Assembly (NCBI GenBank): GCA_963989245.1
Contig: OZ022351.1
Location: 11,940,412-12,004,411 of the forward strand
Source of the DNA: Nansenia antarctica
Lineage: Eukaryota > Chordata > Actinopteri > Argentiniformes > Microstomatidae
Length of the DNA stretch: 64,000 nt
Reading direction: 5' to 3'
The position numbers and the translations under genes are program-made. Shown piece by piece: positions 22,417 through 36,878 of the stretch (the first letter of the stretch is position 1; each line of letters opens with the position of its first letter). Under the pieces are notes generated by a model. The model was not told where the DNA came from. It worked only from the letters and a program-made list of their open reading frames with translations, and did no database searches.

Positions 22417-24868
22417 ACACTTATTCCATTCTTACTGAAGTATGTCGTTCCTCCTCATCCGTTGTAAAGCCTTACCAATGTCTCCCTGCGAAACAACCGG
22501 ATTGGAGAGAAGGGCGCTTGTTTGATTGGCTCAGCCCTGTCTACAGCCCACTCTGCCAACAAGAATCTCGTGTCACTCGACTTGGCCGACAATTCCATTG
22601 GTGATGTTGGCGCTGCTCATATAGCACAGGTACACAGCCCCTGCTTGTATGATTATTGTGATCATTTTCAAATGTATTATCAGCCTTAAATTGAAAATAC
22701 TAAGGCGATTGAGGATATTCATCTTGTTCTCATCCCACCCATCAGACTAATTCTCATTCTCCTGAATCTCCTGTTTCCTAGGGTCTCCGTCTGAACCGCT
22801 CCTTGCTGTGTCTCTCTCTGGCTAACAATGATATTGGAGACGCAGGGGCCGTTTGTCTGGCTAAAGTGAGTTCTCAAACTCTGTAGCACTCTGGATTCTT
22901 TACTGCACTGTCCCCCCCCTCTCTAGTCATTACAACTGCATTCAGTGATTATGAGTGTATGTTGCTAACAAGAAAATGATTGCACCACACGATACAAATA
23001 ATACATTATACCTGTACAACTGCTGAACAGCAACAGCAGTGACGCTTTCTCCCTTCCCCTTTATCTTCTCCTCAGGTGCTGGGTCGGTTTGCTCTGACTC
23101 ATGAGGAGATTGTTGAGAAAAGGATGTTACTTCTCAAAAGGGACCAGTCGGTGAGAAGAGGAAATCCATCTATCTTATCATACACAACAAACTCAAATTG
23201 AACACATCTGTAATTGTATGCCTACCTGTGTTTCTATGATAGGAGCGCCCTCCTATGGCGGAGGAGCGCCCTCCGCCAAAGGTGGCTGAGATAGTGAGCC
23301 CCCTGCTGGAGCCAGAGGTGCAGCACACAGGGGGGCAAGTTATTCTACCTGTGAACACGGCCCTCACCTCCCTCAACCTGGCTGGTCAGCAACACTTTCA
23401 CTACACAACAGCTGTGTCTGGAATGGGATCATTCTTTTATATTATATGTAAAATACATACTTGCAGGAGTATGTACTTCACATCTTATGTCTAAGATTGC
23501 ATTTTTCACTGAATTCAGTATGACATCATCTTGGTCTTTCCGTTATAATAGAAACACTCTCACACAATCCTTCTTCTGTGTGTCCAATGGATATGAAAAC
23601 ATTACTACTGCCTTCTAGAAAAAATAATATATAAGATAGAGCCAATAGAATAGAAAATAATTAATAGAAAAGAGCCACAGTTTTGAAGTAAGAGAGAGAG
23701 TTTTTTTTCTAGAAGGCAGTAGTAATGTTTTCATATCCATTGGACACACAGAAGAATGGTTGTGTACTAGTCGCCTGTTGACATGATTGAAATGATTTGC
23801 TTCTCATTGTAAAGGCAACAAGAGCAATTTATTGTTAAGGTGTGTTGATGTTTTTGTGTTGCTCTGTGTCTTCTGTGTACTCTAGGCAACAGGCTGACGG
23901 AGCAGTCACTCCTCTTCTTAATGTCCTCAGTTGGAGCACAGAGCAAGGGAGGTCTCCGAGTCCTACGTCTTAATGTTAGTGTATCTCTTTCTACCCTTTC
24001 TTCAAGTGCTGTTTGTGTGTGTGGTGCATTGTCAACAGCCTTGGTGAGTGTATCTTGCTATTTTAAAAGTTATTACCACTCTGTACCAACATACTGATAA
24101 TGGGTGAATATTCAGATGAGGGCGGAGACCGAGAGGTGTTGCTTCCTTATGATAATTAATTAATGCTCAAGGTAGACAATTAAGATACAAGTTTATTTAC
24201 GACGTCGGGTGTTATCTGCCACAAGCACAAACAGAACGCACACCGAATGACATCTTACAGTGGCCCTTATATCCTAGATTCCTGCTGACACAGGAAACAG
24301 CTGTTCCCTGCCAATCACCAGTCTCCAGTCAAACATGTTGTTTACACACTAAAGTTAGATGCAAGTTTGACATTATTTCCCATACATGTCTCCATCCTGT
24401 GTTCATGCGGTTCTGCTCTGCTGACCACTGCAAGGCTCGTATGTCCTTAGAGTTAAACTGGTCTCCACTACCCGTGGTTTCTAAATCTGGCCCAGTTCCA
24501 ATTACACAGAAACGCATGTTGCCTCAGAGTGGTCAGTCTCTGTCCTGAGAGTGACCACACTTAAAGTAGGCTTAAGGTCAAACAATGAGTATTGCTATAT
24601 TTGATAGACACACAGCATTTGCATATAGTTACACAAAAACGCATCATATCACATACTGTACTAATGCACTACAGTTTTATGGAAAAGTACATCTTGATCA
24701 TGATGATGATCAGTCCTGTCACCAATGTCTCTGGCTGCAAGACTGAGCAGGAGCCTCTCCTCTTTCCTTCAGAGAGACCTCTTCCCTCCTGACTGCGATT
24801 CCTCCATCACGATACGGGAACTGACAACAAACTGTCTCAACAAACCTGCCTCTGGTCAGCTGCACTAG
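20517..24868 (+). CDS. lrrc71: lrrc71 copy A, leucine-rich repeat protein 71
   Basis: Lrrc71 is a poorly characterised leucine-rich-repeat protein. Coding exons are 20517-20556, 20679-20720, 20958-21059, 21206-21295, 21742-21817, 22040-22114, 22247-22315, 22470-22629, 22782-22865, 23076-23150, 23243-23384, 23886-23974 and 24773-24868, giving 379 residues with consistent phases. Matches to vertebrate LRRC71 run in order: YQCHGSLYFDFPELC, GWKVDELMARVFNK, VVLEGNPFPEHSYH, then LRR units SLRNNRIGEKGA, SLDLADNSIGDVGA and CLSLANNDIGDAGA, the helix HEEIVEKRMLLLKRD, the conserved VAEIVSPLLEPE, and final LRRs LTSLNLAGNRLTEQSL and LRVLRLN. The chosen end is the TAG at 24866 in a C-terminal LFPPDCDSSITIREL segment. 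The acceptor of exon 8 has a weak polypyrimidine tract. Confidence 0.9.
21063..21100. repeat. (AAC)n microsatellite in lrrc71 intron 3
   Basis: About a dozen CAA/AAC units follow directly after the exon 3 donor. Unit B has a shorter tract at about 28768-28797. The apparent glutamine run in one frame is intronic. Confidence 0.9.
21420..21590 (-). repeat. Inverted-repeat arm flanking lrrc71 exons 1-4 (unit A, right)
   Basis: Reverse-complement partner of 18296-18456. Nearby, 21325-21385 (GCAGCTGGTGAAAGTGGGAA) is a second, direct-orientation copy of the outer part. This makes a local hairpin of about 280 bases, as in a MITE with long terminal repeats. Confidence 0.8.
24095..24651. mobile_element. 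Solo LTR, present only in unit A
   Basis: The 557-bp block starts TG (TGATAATGGG) and ends CA (CATATCA). It is flanked by the 5-bp direct repeat CATAC at 24090-24094 and 24652-24656. Unit B has a single CATAC at the equivalent site. These are the marks of an LTR retroelement reduced to one LTR by recombination. A TATA-like CCCTTATATCC lies inside. No coding sequence remains, so the parent family cannot be told. Confidence 0.88.
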
Positions 24869-25131
24869 GAACAGCATAGGTTAGCAGCATAGGATATAGG
24901 GGATCATTTAGATTAGATTAGACTAGATTAGATTGGTAGTAAGGATCCATTTTAAATCCCATGTGAATGTTAGCCCGATATGTTATGTTTCAGATTAGCC
25001 TTATTTATGAGTGTACGTTGCTAACAAGAAAATGATTGCACCACACGATACAAATAATACATTATACCTGTACAACTGCTGAACAGCAACAGCAGTGACG
25101 CTTTCTCCCTTCCCCTTTATCTTCTCCTCAG

Positions 25132-25559
25132 GTGCTGGGTCGGTTTGCTCTGACTCATGAGGAGATTGTTGAGAAAAGGATGTTACTTCTCAAAAGGGAC
25201 CAGTCGGTGAGAAGAGGAAATCCATCTATCTTGTCATACACAACAAACTCAAATTGAACACATCTGTAATTGTATGCCTACCTATTTAATAATAATAATA
25301 ATAATAATTCATTACATTTATATAGCGCTTTTCCGGGGCTCAAAGACGCTGTATTTACTTTGAACTGTGCTAAATACATATTGTAATGTACATATTGTAT
25401 ATATATAATATATACATATATTGTACATATACAATACAAAGCTATATTCATTACACACAGCCTCAACTGACATTTGAGGTCTTTTACTACAAACAGCCCA
25501 AAAAGGATGAGAAGCCAAAAGCCATTCAGGCTCCGGTAAAGAAGGAGGAGCTCAAATAA
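25132..25559 (+). pseudogene. Stray second copy of lrrc71 exon 10 plus an orphan 3' exon
   Basis: 25132-25206 is identical in protein to exon 10 (VLGRFALTHEEIVEKRML) and keeps its intron flanks. Downstream, after a LINE-tail insertion, an acceptor at 25460 opens a phase-compatible exon (25461-25559) that ends YKQPKKDEKPKAIQAPVKK plus six codons with stop TAA. Human LRRC71 has a lysine-rich linker at this point, so the pair may be an alternative end or a fragment of a lost third copy. Unit B lacks both exons. Confidence 0.6.
25280..25340 (-). repeat. LINE 3'-tail fragment with AAT repeat
   Basis: An (AAT)n run followed by a reversed GCGCTATATAAATG-type LINE tail is inserted between the two stray exons. 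A palindromic TATATA/GTACATAT segment follows at about 25375-25440. Confidence 0.6.
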
Positions 25560-27139
25560 AATAAAATATTATTAAATGTATTAAATGTATTAAATGTATT
25601 ACATATTATTAAATGTATTAAATGTATTAAATGTTTCTTGTATGATTTATTCTTGCCATTTGATTTACACAGGATTACACGTTTTTCAAGAGCTGACATG
25701 TTAATGAAGCACACCACAGACAGGAGAATGACAACTCACAATAATCGCTGATATGATACCAATTTTCACTGCTTTATTGGATGTTTAAAATAGTTTATTG
25801 GATGTGTAATTGAGAACTGGTGTGGTTGTAAATCAATAAGCGTCTTCCGACCTTACAAATATCTCTTTACCTCATAGAGAGAGATTTCAGGCCCAATTTG
25901 AATGTGTAAATATCACATGCTATCCCTAATGTTGGGCCGGTAAGCATATGTGGCTGCAATTTGGAAACAAGTTTCTCCCAATAGATATTGGATTTTTTGT
26001 TTGTCTGTTTGTGCGTCAAAATCATTGTCGTTCTATGTTATTTGGGGAAATTATTTTGCTCATAATATGTGACAGCAGCTGGTGAAACAGGGGAACAAGT
26101 CGGCAACCAATCAAAATGTTTGGACTTTTATTCTGAAAATGTTGAATAAATGTAAACGTTGTTGAAAATCAATAACACACTCGGTAGTCAAGCCAAAACA
26201 TTGCAATGCAATGGATTCGGTGAGTAATCCTCTCACAGCCTGTCCTCTCTGGGCAGCCAGGTCTGCTTGTGGACGCCTGTTTCTCCAGCCAGACCGGGCT
26301 CTCTCTCTCTCTCTCTGATTGGATTGTCTGGAAGGCTGCTGCCTCTAGCCAACTCTCTCTCTCTCTCTCTTTCTCTCTGTCTCTCTCTCTGTGCCTCTCC
26401 CTCTCTCTCCCTCTGATCTGGATTGTCTGGAAGGCTGCTGTCTCTAGCCAACACTTCAACACTAAAACACTTCAACTCATCTCTCTCTCTCTCTCTCCCT
26501 CTCTGTCTCTCTCTCCCCCCTCCCCTCTCCCCCTCTCTCCCTGCCTTGTTCTGTCCTCCTGTCAGTGTCAGCTGTGTCAGAAGGGACCAAGCCCCTGGGT
26601 TCTCTCTGACCTTTCCATCATCCTCCTCTCCTCTCCTCTCCTCTCCCTCCATCTCTTTCTCTCTGTTCTCTAATCCCTTTCACTCTGAGGGCTGCTGTGA
26701 AGCAACTCAACTGTCTCTAGCAGGTCCAGGTCCCTGTCTCCCTGGCTCTATAACAAGCCTGATTGTGATCCATAGTTGATACTTAGTTGATCCATTGTGG
26801 GCCACAGTTGATACTTCAACTATATTATATAGGCTAGTTGTGATTTTGAATGAGGTGTATTAGTGAAGGACTGGAACAAAAGCTTGCATTGTGAGGACCC
26901 CTGGGACTGGAGTTGCCCACCCTGCTATAGACATGGTCCCAGCAGGAATCAACGTATAGCCTACTGTCTGTAGGATGATGCCCCATACAGATGACACCCC
27001 ATATCTGTGTCATGTACATAACATATATGACAACCCTCGTGTACAGAAGGTTCAGAGATAGGAAATGTTAGGATATTTATAGCATAGCATAGAGTACAGC
27101 ACAGTGTTTTATTTGTATAGTATAGTACTATAGTATAGT

Positions 27140-27300
27140 AGATAGTGTACATAGCCTTATTTATGTCAACCAGCTCTTTTCCCTTCTTGTTTTTAGTATT
27201 TCTTTCCTAGCACCAGGGGAGCCCCCCCCTCCCAAATTTCGTTGTATGGTACCTGTACTGTATTAATGACAATAAAGACCATTCATTCATTCATTCATTC
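27140..27300 (+). mobile_element. L2 LINE 3' end with short (CATT)n tail (unit B)
   Basis: Counterpart of 19390-19568. The CATT tail is shorter (about five units against about twelve), which shows microsatellite length change after the duplication. Confidence 0.88.
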
Positions 27301-27459
27301 ACATGGTGTAATTCACCTGTCAATGTGTGTGTAATGTTTACTGTTCAATTTGTAGTGGTTATTTTATCAAAAGAAAAACAAGAAAAAAGTTGTTTCCCAA
27401 TAAAGGAAACGCTTGTTTCCAAATAAACCAACATAGAACTGAATTGAATTTACTGACTT

Positions 27460-27601
27460 GGGCTGAGTTCGTAAATTCACTCTGGAAATCTGATCAGCAG
27501 TCATGGAATGCCTCTTGTCCAATCAAATTACGTGGTCCCTTAGTGACGTTAAACCCAGTGTGCCCTCCGGCGATCTCAGAGCGAATTTACGAACGCAGCC
27601 C
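27460..27601. mobile_element. 142-bp MITE (unit B)
   Basis: Duplicate of the MITE at 19728-19869 with the same terminal repeats and only isolated base changes. Confidence 0.88.
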
Positions 27602-28128
27602 TCGACTCTTAGCGCGGTTTTGTTTGAACTTGTGTCGCGAGCTCGGCCGTTTTAGAACACTTCAGAATCACCCGACAGACAGAGCACTGACAGCAGCAAC
27701 GGAGATCAACGGTCCCACCTCGGAAGGAGAACATCGTAATAATATTATATTATACATTATTGTGTATTAAACAAGGTAATAGTTATTCATGTTATAAGGG
27801 CAATGCCCGGCTGTGTTATCACGACCACAACAAAACCTAGTTAGCCAGATTGTCCGACGTTCACAGCACACAGCTAACTGCTAGCTAATGTATCTAGCTA
27901 GCACAGATACCAACGGTAAACTTCTGGTAAAAACACAAATAACGCCTGTTATAAATGACAACTAGTGATATGAGTTGATCTGGCCACTCTGTCTGTGCTG
28001 CTCTCTTTTACACTGAACATTATTATTATTTTTTTAAACAGTTTTTTCGGCGCAAATTCCGAAACGTTGCTAGCTTGATTTATCCTTTCATGTTCATCCA
28101 AGTCTACAGGGATTGTTAGCTAGCAACG

Positions 28129-32233
<4,105 letters not shown>

Positions 32234-32831
32234 GAACAGCATAGGTTAGCAGCATAGGATATAGGGGATCATTTAGATTAGATTAGACTAGATTAGATTA
32301 GATTGGTAGTAAGGATCCATTTTAAATCCCATGTGAATGTTAGCCCGATATGTTATGTTTCAGATTAGCCTTATTTATGAGTGTACGTTGCTAACAAGAA
32401 AATGATTGCACCACACGATACAAATAATACATTATACCTGTACAACTGCTGAACAGCAACAGCAGTGAGGTAGTGATGTATTAAATGTATTACATATTAT
32501 TAAATGTATTAAATGTATTACATATTATTAAATGTATTAAATGTATTAAATGTTTCTTGTATGATTTATTCTTGCCATTTGATTTACACAGGATTACATG
32601 TTTTTCAAGAGCTGACATGTTAATGAAGCACACCACAGACAGGAGAATGACAACTCACAATAATCGCTGATATGATACCAATTTTCACTGCTTTATTGGA
32701 TGTTTAAAATAGTTTATTGGATGTGTAATTGAGAACTGGTGTGGTTGTAAATCAATAAGCGTCTTCCGACCTTACAAATATCTCTTACCTCATAGAGAGA
32801 GATTTCAGGCCCAATTTGAATGTGTAAATAT

Positions 32832-34000
32832 CGGTGAAATTGAGACACACTGGGAAATAATCCAAGCGATGTTTTTAATACTGCGTCCAACGGTTTCCAT
32901 TACACGCAAATGCGTTTTCAGACTGTTTCCAAAAGCTATGATTGAATTTGACACCTTTCTCGAAAACCGTTGTTAAAATTAAGCTCCTATGAACAAATCA
33001 TGCTGTAAGGCCTGTCTCTCTGTGTCCTGTTGATGCTGTTGTACACCTGTTGTCTGTTACTTGTTCTTATTTTCACTTGTTTGCCTGTTTTAACCTGCTA
33101 TGACTTTCGCTCTTTTATTATGCTTTATTGTGTTTCTTCTTTGTTATGTAAAGCACTTTGTGACCCTTGGTCTGGGAAAGGTGCTGTATAAATACATTTT
33201 ACTTACTTACACCAACTATAACCTCACCCTGCACCAGATCGGACATCAGCTCCAGTCTATGTAAGGTAACCGACAACCCAAATCCCTGATCCAAAACACT
33301 CCTGTTTGTGTCTGTCTGTCCCCGGCAAGATAGAAACACTGACTAACACTGACTAACACAAATGATTCAGATGCCCCCAATGTTCCTCAGGATCTTCACA
33401 GGAACCTTTTCATCAGCCCCCCCCCCCCCCCCCCCCCCCAGAGATACAAAACCCAGAAATCATAGGCACATAGGTCCCTGTAGTTAATGACAGCTCTGAT
33501 ATTTTGTTAGGCTAGGCTAACCATTTAGTAGTAACTATAACGTGCATTGAATCTAATGTTTTACAGTTGACAAGAAGGGTACAAGGGACCTTTGTTACAT
33601 AGGGAATTCCTAATAAATGATGTGCCTGTCTCTAAATCTTGCCACATAACCTTCTGACTGAACAAACCTATTGCTTACTATAGCTTATTAACCTTTGAAC
33701 CTAGTAATAATTTTACCCTCGCCTTAAGCATGCCTGTCATCAAGACCCTCACTAGCGCCACCTAGGGGCAAGGCCAGGTAGTGGAGCAGCGAAAGGTCAA
33801 GACTCAACACAACCTCTCTAACTCAGCTTCCAATCGATTGCCTACGGTCATGCCGCATGACATCAATGGTTGCAGAGTCTTCCCGCTGCTAGAGAGAGTT
33901 CATGCAAGGATATTGAGTCCTTGTAATACCTTAATCTAGTAACCTGTTAATCCCTGATATCCAGTTCACCTATTATAAGAGGGTTGAAAAACACTGCTCT
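32832..34000. other. Intergenic repeats, LINE tail and poly-C tract
   Basis: At about 33005-33210 there is a LINE 3' end (AAGCACTTTGTGACCCTTGG, then GGTGCTGTATAAATACATTT with a TTAC repeat). At 33417-33439 there is a run of 23 C. I see no gene in the remainder. Confidence 0.65.
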
Positions 34001-34034
34001 AAACCATAACCCGGCCTTGACCAACCCACTCAGA

Positions 34035-34165
34035 GGGTCACGGCTACCTTAAACCCTCTCAGAGGGTTACCATGGCTACCTTAAACCCTCTAAGAGGGTC
34101 ATGGCTACCTTAAACCCCCTAACCCTAACCCTTAAACCCCCTTACCCTAACCCTTAAACCCTCTC
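34035..34165. repeat. Minisatellite merging into telomere-like repeats
   Basis: A unit of about 30 bases containing GAGGGTTACCATGGCTACC occurs three times and runs into CCCTAACCCTAACCCTTAAA. The latter resembles vertebrate telomeric CCCTAA repeats in short, degenerate form. Confidence 0.75.
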
Positions 34166-36480
34166 CGGTGATTCTTCAATCCACCCTGATATAGGATTGA
34201 ATTCACCCTTCTAAATCAATATTTTTTTCTCTCTTCCGAAGACCATCTGGTCAAGAAGGGGAAAGTTACTTGCTCTTACGCCTAGTGAGCTTATTTTAGT
34301 AAAAGTTTGTCCTCAAGCTCTGTTCAACATAAGACATTGTTTTAATCAACAACAAGATAGCGCACACATCCTATGTCAAGTCTCAGCTACATCCCATTGG
34401 TCCTATCTCACATTTCTTATACATCTTGCAACACAATCAACCCCATTCTAGTGGGTATCTTGGATATGTTGATTTCTCTCAGAGCATATGTGGCACAACA
34501 TCATCGAACTGCGATGTGGGCGCAAAGTGCAAAGGCTTCAAATTTGCGTTCAATGTTTTTTTGACCAAAAAAAATCTGATTTCGTTTTTTTGTCACCAGA
34601 CACAAGTTAAGGTTTTGAACTACCCACTCGGTATTTTTTCGAGCAGTTTTACGATAGTTAAATACGTGTACTTAGTCAACAAAATAAGCTTATTTTTCGC
34701 CTGAATCCTGCTGGGAAATCTTCCCTTGTGGGAGGGGAGGAACTGGTTCCAGGTTGTTTCTCATTGGTCGATCGACTGGCGACGGGGGAGGATTCAGGAA
34801 GCAGCGCGCTATTTGTTTACACCAGAATGTGTTCGACCAGACTCTAAGGTAAGATCTTCTATGTATGTACATGCCTTTGTTAGTTAAGTTAGTTGTTAGT
34901 TACTAGTTGAAACCAGTGTGTTCGTGTATTTAGACATTTCTTTATTATTACCCACTAGCAACTAACTGAAAGCACATTGTTCCTGGCTGGTTCCATTGTT
35001 GTTAGCATTCTAGCATTGTAGCTCGGAAATGTCTGTCTAAGTTGTAAGTACGGTTAGTATGTCTACGTTGTAAAAGTTGTGTGTAAGACTCATGTTCAGT
35101 GTGTAATACTGGAATACTGTAACATGTCAAGTGTAATAGATTACAGAAATGTTAAAAGTTTAAAAACATGTGTTCCTTTGTTTGTTATAAACGAGCTAGC
35201 CGCTAGCCGCTAACACTACTCTGAGCACTAGGTAATTATCAATGTAATATATTAGGCAAGCTATTTTATGAACATGGTATGGTAGTATTTTATGAACATG
35301 GAGTGCCAGTAACTGTAGGCAATATTTTAATGTACTATCTTCCTTTTGTTGCAGCTTTGATGCCCCCCACCCCACCAGACACAGCAGCTCAACAACTCAG
35401 AGCCGAGTGCTCATTGAAGTACACCACACACTCTGGCAATATTTTGTTGAATAACAAGAACAGTTGGGCATAGATACAGCATTTTGAACTGTGTCATGAT
35501 TTATTATCTATTGATAGTCAATTCACAGACCTTGCATGCTTACCTGTGTATAGTCTGTTGTATGTTCTCAGTTCCAACTATACTTGAAACTTGAAACTGA
35601 ACTATAAGGCTGGACATTGACTACTGAGCACTACACTATTTCCAGCACAAGACATCAGCAAATTACTCTTAATGCCTCCATAATAATAAGCTGGCTAATT
35701 AGCTACAGTAATAACATTGCTAGGTGATAATGTTAGCAATATCTAGCTAAGTACTGTAAAGTTCTCTTTGAAAAGTCTATCTGACCCAGTGACTAACACT
35801 AATGTTTGCACACTGATTGTACTTTGCACAGCTTGTCGCACCATTGTTCTGCTGTAGTGCGACTACCATCACTTATACTTATCACTTTATTACTTATTAT
35901 TGTGACTATGTACCTTGTTGAAGAACCAAAGCGAAATATTTTTATTCTTGTGTACTGTAAAATAAATTCTGATTCTGATTGAAGACTTTTTTGTATCATT
36001 AAAAGACTAACAATAACAGTTACAACCATAAATAATAATAAGCTGGGTAATTAGCTTAGGTAATACCTTGCTAGGTAATAATGTTATAGCTGCATAACTA
36101 TAGCTGTCTGACCCAGTGACCAGTATCAGCTGATAGCTGTCAATCTAGAGGGGGAGTGGTTGGGGGTGGGGTTGACCAGCTATTGTTACCGCCCATTACC
36201 TGCCTGTGTGAAGGTGTGAAAAAGTACGAAATCTTTGAAGGCCGTTTCCTCAGGATTTAATTTTCAGGGTTAACAAGTTTCAAATACTCATGTTGTCTTA
36301 CATTTTTTCCCGATGTCTATGTATGACACATCATTTGAAAGCTTACAATCTGTAGTTTAAGCATATGTAAAAAACAGAAAAATGACTTTGCCCCCTCCTT
36401 GATCATTCCACCAGATCGCGTCACATATGTGTTCAACGTTTCACTTCCTGATTCTATTCCCATGCAAGCAGGTCCACATT
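34166..36480. other. Repeat-rich DNA without a supported gene
   Basis: 34560-34690 and 36290-36400 share blocks with 13290-13930, so part of the region belongs to the same unknown repeat family. At about 35840-35985 a plus-strand LINE 3' end (GTACCTTGTTGAAGAACC, AATAAATTCTGATTCTGATT) is seen. A short exon-like open stretch at 35355-35473 has no recognised domain. Confidence 0.5.
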
Positions 36481-36878
36481 TCATAGCAAATCAGTCTGGC
36501 AGATCATGGCAGAAACATTCATCGTTGCAGAGTCATTGGTGGTAAACCCAGGTTAATCATGTGGAACAGCTCGATGTCATAGTTCAAGTCCAGACCCAAT
36601 GCTGGCATTGGATCCTCCTCGGACGGAGGTGGGCTCTGCTCATCATTGCCCTCTGGTGGTGTTATAATGACCTGTGGCAGGGTAGACTGCTCGATGCCTC
36701 CCTCTGGTGGCAAGAACCGTGGAGTGATCTTAAACAACCACTTATCTGGTGTGGTGAACATCACACACTCCTGCAGATTCTTCCTCTCTGATGCTTCTTG
36801 CACTGGTATGGTTTCTGTCCTGTGTGTATTCTCTGGTGTGCTTTTAGGCTTCCTGTATGACTGAAACTCTTCCCACAC

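Larger units (their letters stand above)
18141..25913. repeat. Segmental duplication, unit A (lrrc71 copy A)
   Basis: The unit begins CACATGCTATCCCTAATG and ends GAATGTGTAAATAT, directly followed by unit B, which starts with the same CACATGCTATCC. Exons, introns, MITEs and LINE tails are collinear and nearly identical between units. Unit-A-specific features are a solo LTR (24095-24651), about 120 bases at 20230-20350, and the stray exons at 25132-25559. Confidence 0.95.

Noticed and set aside
34100..34165. Chromosome end or true telomere
   Set aside because: Only a few degenerate CCCTAA units are present, with normal interspersed DNA on both sides.
34373..34704. Overlapping small open frames at 34.4-34.7 kb
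   Set aside because: No domain, no splice context, and part of the stretch is an interspersed repeat.
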